Shown here piece by piece: positions 56,924 through 64,000 of a DNA stretch of 64,000 bases. Made by a program: the position numbers and the translations under genes. Every line of letters starts with the position of its first letter. The first letter of the stretch is position 1. This DNA comes from Syncephalastrum monosporum B8922 (lineage: Eukaryota; Mucoromycota; Mucoromycetes; Mucorales; Syncephalastraceae), in NCBI GenBank assembly GCA_000697355.1, contig JNEN01000922.1, forward strand, positions 237,627-301,626, given 5' to 3'. The notes beneath the pieces are model-generated. The model was not told the origin of the DNA. It searched no databases and saw only the letters and a list, made by a program, of their open reading frames with translations.

Positions 56924-58017
56924 TCATGGCTTTATTTCAACCACCATGACGTCTTCGTCTGTTTCTTCCAAATAATCTAAAAGCCGAAAGGGTGGTCCGG
57001 CCAGATCAATCACGCTGCTTCCACCTGCATATGTGACATCTATGATGCTCATGTGAGCCATCTCCAAGACGTGATTGATACCAATCGACTCACCTCTTTC
57101 CTGGCCACTACGATTACATGCCACAAAGTAGAAATGCTGCTTGATATGTCTTTTATGGCACAAAGGCAAAAGTCGATGGACCCAGTATTGATTCACGCCG
57201 AGCGCGCCGCCTCCACCGCTGCTGCGCAACCAGGCCATACAGCAGATGATGAGCTGGGTCTTTTGTTCACTGTGGTATGTCGCAAATTCGTAGGCATGAA
57301 AGTCGGCTTTGAACTTGTAGGGATTAATGTCCATGCAGATGCCCAGGCCCACCCTACCCAGCTCAGGGATATCAATGGTGCGGAATCCGGGACCTTCTCT
57401 TGCCCAGAGTTCGTCCGTCTCAAATAGGAATGTCTTTTGATACGTGGTGACTAGCTGACCCTGTCGATCGACGAAGCAGAGACTGTTGTAGTGATGTCCA
57501 TCGGACGTCACTTCGGGGTATCCGACAACAACGTATGCATTAAGGCGCAGAGCTGCAAGATCAACGGATTTGTGTTCATCTATCTATTATCCAAGAATAC
57601 ATTCATTTCACGTACCTTGCTCCTTTGCCCACGTGACAGAAGGGCCTGTCTGCGTGTCTTCGAGGAAAGGTTTGATCTCGTCAAGGCTGGCAAATTTGTA
57701 TCCTATTCGATGCTTTTCTATTACATTTGACGTTTACTTTATATTCATGAATATTACTTGCCTGTAAAGGCCATTTCGGGCAATACGAGAATGTCAATAT
57801 CGCCTGGTCCGTAACTGTACACACGGAACGTGAGCGGTCAACTGACGAGAGGTGCGATCGACGGACCTTGCCATGAGGCGGTTGGCGGTTGCAATGTTGG
57901 CCTCTCTATCGCCGAGCACGGATGCCAGTTGGCAGCAGGCTATACTTGATAAGTAAGCACGCGTAATAAAGCGTTGCGATCCGTTGGAAGTAATTCTGAA
58001 TGCTTACCGATTTTCAT
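56924..58017 (-). CDS. carbon-nitrogen hydrolase, N-terminal-amidase (Nta1)-like
   Basis: Amidohydrolase of the nitrilase superfamily. Five exons close to 283 aa: 58008-58017, 57867-57939, 57762-57814, 57616-57702 and 56924-57552. The catalytic triad is E41 (LPEMAF), K114 (YQKTF) and C147 (GICMDINPYK). The ICMDINPY box and the QLASVLGDREANIA start resemble yeast Nta1, which deamidates N-terminal Asn/Gln in the N-degron pathway. The intron between exons 3 and 4 (57703-57761) has GC rather than GT at its 5' end. Assignment as a true N-terminal amidase is probable but not certain among nitrilase branches. Confidence 0.85.
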
Positions 58018-58564
58018 TACGTTGTAGGTTCTTTTAAAGCAGGTGCAATCAGCACTGGAATTTATGGATGACAACAAAGCCCGCTTCTGCATATGAACTC
58101 GAAATCGACTGGCTGAATGCTATTAATCTGTGCGTCGCTTTATCCTCTACCATTCTTTTCAAGACAAGAGCGCCGATATAGTGAGACAGCCTCAGTTATT
58201 ACTCCAAAGTCCTCTGATTCTTGTTGAGTGTCGAGCGGCGCTCTACTACTAGCCTCGTAGGGTATATGTGTATACGGAATGACGTACAGCTAGTAATGTC
58301 ACAGCAGTGTAAGTTATAGGCAGATACAGACTCAGAAGAAGGTATCGTTTCGCTGTAGTGGTAGCTTGGGGACACTCGCGTGTACATCTGAAGGCCGTAC
58401 GCTTTGGACGAAAAGCTGACTGCATCTGTTGTACCTAGCACAGGAAACAGGCGCTGATTGGTCAGATCATGGCTGCCAATTCAAGCGACAGGAAGCTGAG
58501 TTTCATGAACGTGTCGATTGCTCGCTCGCTCCTTCCTTCACGGCCACTTTTCCAATTCTGAACC
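58018..58564. other. divergent promoter region, Nta1-like / SLY1
   Basis: Head-to-head upstream DNA of about 0.55 kb. No gene supported. Confidence 0.5.
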
Positions 58565-61252
58565 ATGAGCGCCCTGAACGATGGCACTGAATCCTTGCGC
58601 GATGCCCAATACGGTGAGACAACACTATCTCTCATTCGACTGTATGCTAAGACAGCACTGCCATTGTTGTGTCTCAATAGCGGCCATCGCGAAAATGCTC
58701 AACCTCAACAGCAACGAAGGATTGGAATCAGGTTCCAACGACCAGCTTGCGCAGCGTGGCGCGGATAATATTCTGTGGAAGGTGCTCATTTTCGACAAGC
58801 TGGGCCAGGACGTGATCTCTTCCATCATGCGAGTCAACGATCTGCGCGAGAATGGCGTCACTGTTCACATGTAATAGCACACGTCCCTTGTTGAGTACGT
58901 CGACTCATAATACTTCTGTCAGGCAACTGTTGCAGGACCGCACTTCACTACCCGACGTTCCTGCTGTCTACTTTGTGGAGCCCACTTCGGACAACGTGAA
59001 GAAGATTTGCGAAGTATGACACTGCGAGACAAAAAGAATTCGTTTGGTTGACTGGGGAGTGCCATTATGCAGGACCTGAGACGCAACTTGTATGATGACT
59101 ACTACGTGAACTTTTGCTCGACCGTCCCTCGCCAAATTCTTGAGGAGTTCGCGTCCACGACCATTGCCGATGATACTGCTGAGCAAGTTAATCAGGTAAT
59201 AAGAAGAGAACACGCAAATAAGAGTACAAGAAGGGAAGAAAAGAACCGAAGACTGAAACGTTACAAAGGTGTACGACCAATACCTTAACTTTATCTGCAC
59301 CAACCCAGATGTATTCTCGCTCAACCAGTCTCATTCGTTTGTGAACCTGAACAACCCTAATGCGTCGGACAGCTTGATTGATGAGACCATCGATAAGACG
59401 GTTAACGCTCTATTTTCTGTCATTGTCACCATGGGTAAGTCGCTATATGGAACTCATGTATCAATTTCCTCACATGATCTCTATAATAAAGGTGTCATCC
59501 CTATTATCCGGTGCCCGAGAGGCAATGCCGCCGAAATGGTGGCGACCAAACTCGATAGCAAACTGCGCGATCATATCAGTAACTCGCGTACGAACCTGTT
59601 TTCCGAAAATGAAAGGGCATCTACCCTTCAACGCCCAGGTATGCAGAATAACAACAAACTTTTTTTTTCCTTCTGTTGATACTGTCATACACTACTATAG
59701 TACTCCTGATTCTGGACCGAAGCATGGACCTGACGCCCATGTTGAGTCACTCATGGACTTACCAGGCACTTATCCATGATGTCCTGGAGCTTAGACTGAA
59801 CCGAATTACAGTTGACGCCGACGAGCGCATTAACCAGACTCGCAAGAGCTATGATATTGATAATAAGGACTTCTTTTGGAACAAGAATGCATCCAACCCC
59901 TTTCCTCAAGTGGCCGGTAAGACTGACGGGTTTGCAATGGGATGAACATGGCTTACCCCAAATGTACTAGAGGACATTGATATTGAGCTGAACCGGTACA
60001 AGACGGACGCGGCCGAGATCACGCGTATCAGCGGTGTCAATTCCCTTGAGGACGTCGGACAACTGTAAGTGCAATTATGCTGAAGGCTGGTACAAGAAAA
60101 AATTGCTCACACGCTAAGCAACTCGCAACAGGGACCTGTCAAGTAACACCAAGTCGCTGAAATCCGCTATTACAGCCTTGCCGGAACTCACAGCTCGTAA
60201 AGCAACCCTGGACATGCACATGAACGTCGCAACAGCGCTGCTGAACAAGATCAAAGACCGGCAGCTAGATACTTTCTTTCAAATAGAGGAGAACATCACG
60301 CGGCAGGTAAATGGGCACGGGAAATAGTAGCATGGATAAGGGCAGATTTGTTGATTTCTTTTTCAGAACAAGAACCTGATGCTCGAGGTTATCCGCGATG
60401 AAGAAAAGAAGAATCCTGAAGACAAGATGCGTCTATTCCTGATCTATTATCTGTCTACCGTAGAAGAGGTGCCCAAGGAAGATATGGAAGCCTATGAAAA
60501 GGCGTTGGCAGCGGCTGGATGCGACATGGCGCCGCTGGATTATATCAAGAGGTCATTCGTTGTATTTATCAGAGAAACTCGAGCTGACGGATAGACGTAG
60601 AGTGCGGCAAATGATGCGCATGACATCAATGATTTCATCACCGACTGCGGGTCAGTCGTCGGGATTCTCCCAAAACGATTTGTTTCGGGGGTTCAGCAGC
60701 ATCGGTAACAGGGTATGTAGGACGAAGGTGTATAGGAGTCTAGACTGAATAGGATACTCTGTCTAGTTGACGGATCGCCTGAAAGAAGGTGGTCTCGGCG
60801 GCGGATTCGAAAATTTGCTCTCCGGTGTCAAAAATTTGCTGCCCGTTCGCAAGGAGCTCGTGGTGAGCAAGATCGTGGCCGACATCATGTCCCCGCCCCA
60901 AAATGAACCGTCCAAAGCCGATGATTACCTGTATTTTGATCCCAAACTGAGCAAGCAGAACGCACGGTCGCCACGGCAACACAAGGTGACATTCCAGGAG
61001 GCCATCGTGTTCGTGGTAGGCGGTGGCAGCTATGTGGAGTACCAGAATTTACAGGAAATTGCTATTGTAAGCGTCAAAACAATTGAAAAAAAAAAAAATT
61101 GGAAGCCGGATCATATGTGTCTTGAACTTATGCATTTATCTTCCCTTTAGCAAAATAATCAAAAAAGGAAGATCACCTACGGCTCGACGGACATCCTATC
61201 GCCGCACGAGTTTTTGACGCAGCTCGGCGATCTGGGCAAGGAATCAAGCTAG
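58565..61252 (+). CDS. SLY1: Sec1/Munc18-family protein Sly1
   Basis: SM protein that binds syntaxin Sed5/Ufe1 and promotes ER-Golgi membrane fusion. Thirteen exons close to 651 aa: 58565-58613, 58681-58870, 58923-59013, 59073-59195, 59269-59434, 59492-59638, 59701-59916, 59971-60064, 60132-60306, 60367-60551, 60595-60712, 60767-61066 and 61151-61252. Marks are [63 protein letters not shown], and [20 protein letters not shown] near the C-terminus. Most introns have clear GT/AG ends. The junction at 60551-60595 uses GTCATT and restores [11 protein letters not shown]. Length is typical for Sly1. Confidence 0.95.
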
Positions 61253-62526
61253 AAAGGGATAAGGTTTTGGTGCCTTGTACCGGGATAAGGGGAATCATCC
61301 ACATGCGAATAAAAACGAGCATGGCAGGAAAGAAAAAAGAAAAGCCACGTGTTTCCTGCAGGGTACTATAGCCCTGGTCTGTTGTGTAGCCATGGCCACG
61401 CAGCGATGTTGTTTGATACCGAGGGCCCGTGTGAATGAAAACATAAGCGGCAAGGGGGGGGAAAGACATATTACAGAATGACGGTAATGACGTGAAGAAA
61501 ACGGATTTGGGCATACACTGTACATAGAGGGCGGCTTCTGCCATTTCCTGCCCATGCTAGACCAACTTATTCCTCTACTTCTGTATATAGCATAGACATC
61601 TCACCAATGATTCGAATAATCATATGCACAGGGGGGGGGAAGTCCAGTATAATTATATACTTCGCTAGTATATCAGCTTTACCAACATAGGTATGTGCTA
61701 AACACACCTTGCTGTGATCTACCCGCTGAGTGCTTATGATCAATCATGCTATGTAGATTTATTATCCAGTAACTGATTTCACCCAGCCTGTGCTAACCAT
61801 ACAGGGGAGTAGAACCTCGAAATCGAGCTGTAAGAGTATGAAAGAATGGGTCTAAGGCCTCAAGAAGTGTAACTGTTTGTTTTATCCCCCGATAGAAGCA
61901 CGCACGAAATTGCTCGTGTCACACTATAGGCATTTGTAAAAAAAAAAAAAACAAAACAAAAAAATAATCTGGCCTCCAATCATTCTATGCAAGTAATTGG
62001 TCAGAGTAAGGTGGTGGGTTGTATTGTAGAGAGAGGGGCGGGGAGTACGTTTTCCAAAAGGAGCATGTTGCAACAAAAGGAATCTTCTTTGAGCTCGGCA
62101 GTGCATCCGACGATTTCCATTTATATGGATGATGGGGGGGGGGAATTGGCAAGTATCCAGTATTAAGAAAAAGCATCTTATAACGGTAGGTTTGTCATAA
62201 TGCTCATTTCATCCAAGCGATAAGGGGTTTGGGTACACATGAGGCAACTAACAGGAACCAGCCATAAGCTGGATAAGATACGAGAGCCGTTGTGGATGTG
62301 GTGAGAGAAATAAAGCTCAGGGATTTCACAACGTGTTTTGCACTGTGGCACAAGAACCATGGGCCTATTGTGGCAAACACACCCAACCTGGCAAAGCTCG
62401 CGTCCGTCCTGTCCTCTTCTTTCTTCGCTCTTCTTTTTTTCCAGCTGTCTGTTTTTTCTTTCGTTTTCTCCTCTTTTTCCTTAGCTTTTTCCTCTCTTTC
62501 CTCCCTCATCAGCATTCCCCTCTTGC
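61253..62526. other. intergenic region with three G runs
   Basis: About 1.27 kb after SLY1. It includes G runs at about 61454-61461, 61631-61639 and 62134-62143, an A run near 61939-61955 and a pyrimidine-rich leader before the next ATG. No gene supported. Confidence 0.55.
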
Positions 62527-63768
62527 ATGTCGGCTGAATCAGCAGCTGACACGGGCTACGCGCCTTTACGAGGAAGAAACATGTCCCGGAGGTGGAAGGC
62601 GTGCTTATCGTTTGTCAGCCGGCTGAAACGTAGCAACAAGAAGGAGGAGGAAGACGACGGTCCTGTTACTGTTTCGCTGCCATCCAACGCAAGCTCTTCA
62701 CTCAGTCCACCCGCTGCAGATGGGCCTGTCCGACGACGACACAGCAGCAACGAGCTGGCACGCCATCATCATCCACATGCCACCGATAGCCCTCATAAAA
62801 GCCCATATCATCCTAACACGAAAACGGGTGGAATCAGCCTGACGTCTTCTCCAGCCGGCCTGGAGCGGTCGGCCTCAACCATCGTCAAGCCGTCGTACCA
62901 CCATCACACGAACAATAACTCGTCCTGTGCGCTGTCACCTCCGCCACGCCACCATGCCTCGAGCTCAGCAACGAACCGTGCCTCGCTTTTGTTCCCCGTC
63001 AAAGAGGAAAGAAAACGTCCAACACCCGTCGTGGTACGGAGACCACCGAGAGAAAAGAAATCCATGACTTTACGACTCTCGATGGATGTGGACCATCATA
63101 CGGAAGAAACGAGCAGCTCCAACAGCCACTCCAGCAGTTATACCACGACCAGTTCTACCAGCACCGCGAGTACTGCTACGCCTGATAAGTACGGCTCTGA
63201 ATCACTTCGGCCTATCAAGCCCTTCCGCAGCGGCACTCTTGGCAACCTGCGTCTGACGCCTGACGAAGAAAAACCACCGGTGCCACCTGTCCCAACTGCC
63301 ACGACGACTACCGCCTCAACAAAGACCACGAATACCTCCTCCTCCTTTTCTACTCACGACGATTCTTCCCTCAAAGAACGACGCCGACGACGCAGCCCGC
63401 TGTCGATCCCAGATGACGAACGCCTTACCCTCGCCCTCCGTGATTCGCGCTGTAGCAGTTTATACACGCACCAGTCGCGCAATAACAGTACCCATCACCT
63501 GAACGATGACAGTTGGCGTGAAGACTTACTTCACAAGACGATCGAGTATGCATTTCCTGCACGCCAGAAGGCCATGCACGCTCTCGAAGGGAAAGAAAGC
63601 AGCCACATGGATACTGTCGAGCGTGACAAGGCTCAATATGAAGCTATCGTGGGTGGTCTCAAACCACAGCTCACGCCTCCTCCCTCGTCCTCCTCCCTCC
63701 GCACCCCACCACTTCATTATTACCCCTCTTCACCGAGCTCAGTTGGTACGATCGTCTCGCGCCCGTAG
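62527..63768 (+). CDS. Ser/Thr/His/Pro-rich protein, unknown function
   Basis: Single open exon of 413 aa, apparently complete (ATG 62527, TAG at 63768). The N-terminus has SRRWKACLSFVSRLKR, a basic amphipathic patch. The rest is low-complexity Ser, Thr, Pro, His and Arg with acidic clusters. Near residues 335-385 there is a helical block (DSWREDLLHKTIEYAFPARQ) that may be a small conserved domain. No signal peptide or membrane segment is seen. Many RRxS-type sites suggest phosphorylation by basophilic kinases. I do not recognise the family; disordered signalling or cytoskeletal proteins of fungi often look like this. Confidence 0.7.
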   Translation: MSAESAADTGYAPLRGRNMSRRWKACLSFVSRLKRSNKKEEEDDGPVTVSLPSNASSSLSPPAADGPVRRRHSSNELARHHHPHATDSPHKSPYHPNTKTGGISLTSSPAGLERSASTIVKPSYHHHTNNNSSCALSPPPRHHASSSATNRASLLFPVKEERKRPTPVVVRRPPREKKSMTLRLSMDVDHHTEETSSSNSHSSSYTTTSSTSTASTATPDKYGSESLRPIKPFRSGTLGNLRLTPDEEKPPVPPVPTATTTTASTKTTNTSSSFSTHDDSSLKERRRRRSPLSIPDDERLTLALRDSRCSSLYTHQSRNNSTHHLNDDSWREDLLHKTIEYAFPARQKAMHALEGKESSHMDTVERDKAQYEAIVGGLKPQLTPPPSSSSLRTPPLHYYPSSPSSVGTIVSRP

Positions 63769-64000
63769 AGTACATTATATCTTTTGTGTTTATACATCTC
63801 CCACCCCCTTCTTCTTTTCTTCTCTTTTTTTTTTTTTTTTTTTTTGCTTCTGTCTTCTTCTTCTCTCTTCGCTGGTTCGAATATAAACATCACGTTGGAT
63901 TCCCACTTTATCTCCTCAGCGTCAGTATTATTTTGGGACGGTATGACAGTGTGTCGCGATATAGCGTATTTATTAGAGTTGTGCAATGTGTGTGTGTGTG
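63769..64000. other. 3' region with T run and TG repeat at window edge
   Basis: Downstream of the Ser-rich gene: a run of about 18 T near 63828-63845 and a TG dinucleotide repeat at 63988-64000 that continues past the window. Confidence 0.6.

Noticed and set aside
1..64000. tRNA, rRNA and CRISPR signals
   Set aside because: I found no cloverleaf with A/B box pattern, no rRNA-like segment and no repeat-spacer array. A covariance-model scan would be decisive for small RNAs.
1..64000. A biosynthetic cluster around the monooxygenases and P450
   Set aside because: No polyketide, peptide or terpene synthase lies in the window, and the genes between them are housekeeping.

Overview
This window is nuclear DNA of a filamentous fungus. 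Almost every gene is broken by short introns, mostly 45-80 bp with GT...AG ends. The gene set is fungal: SKN7, a Sip5-type RING-like protein, a Dsc2/UBAC2 rhomboid-like protein, a Kre9/KNH-type wall protein, and Scs7-type fatty acid hydroxylase. The intron-rich compact genes and the overall repertoire suggest an early-diverging, Mucoromycota-like fungus; that placement is inference. I see no rRNA, tRNA, CRISPR array or intact transposon. Exon boundaries were worked out by hand from splice signals, reading-phase arithmetic and family similarity. Models are intron-exact where the phases closed, and doubts are stated. Coordinates may be off by a base or so at a few junctions.

Layout. 0.7-9.8 kb: ribosomal protein eL37, a Cys-rich membrane protein, Mis12 kinetochore protein, a BTB protein, an F-box/DUSP protein, an unrecognised coiled-coil protein and a Sip5-like protein. 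10.5-15.6 kb: two tandem Baeyer-Villiger-type flavin monooxygenases. 15.7-26.9 kb: Dsc2/UBAC2-like protein, mitochondrial-type prolyl-tRNA synthetase, a two-motif CDGSH iron-sulfur protein, a CorA/Alr-type metal transporter with an unusual GVN signature, two secreted surface-type proteins and a MYST acetyltransferase. 27.3-35.9 kb: cytochrome P450, a four-pass MARVEL-like protein, a PA-TM-RING ubiquitin ligase, a DUF202 membrane protein and a TTC9-like TPR protein.

37.8-48 kb: alpha-arrestin, an unknown protein with a basic tail, NOSIP-like ubiquitin ligase, SKN7, HMG-CoA lyase and fatty acid 2-hydroxylase. 48-64 kb: SAAL1-like protein, SGT2 co-chaperone, a bHLH factor, a PhyH-family dioxygenase, an N-terminal-amidase-like nitrilase, Sly1, and a Ser/Thr/His-rich protein of unknown role.

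The genes do not form one cluster or pathway; this looks like ordinary chromosome-arm gene space. The most unusual items are the paired monooxygenases with very different intron sets, the F-box/C4/DUSP architecture, the GVN variant of the CorA pore signature, an 11-nt micro-exon, a GC-AG intron, and long G homopolymers that occur only on the + strand.
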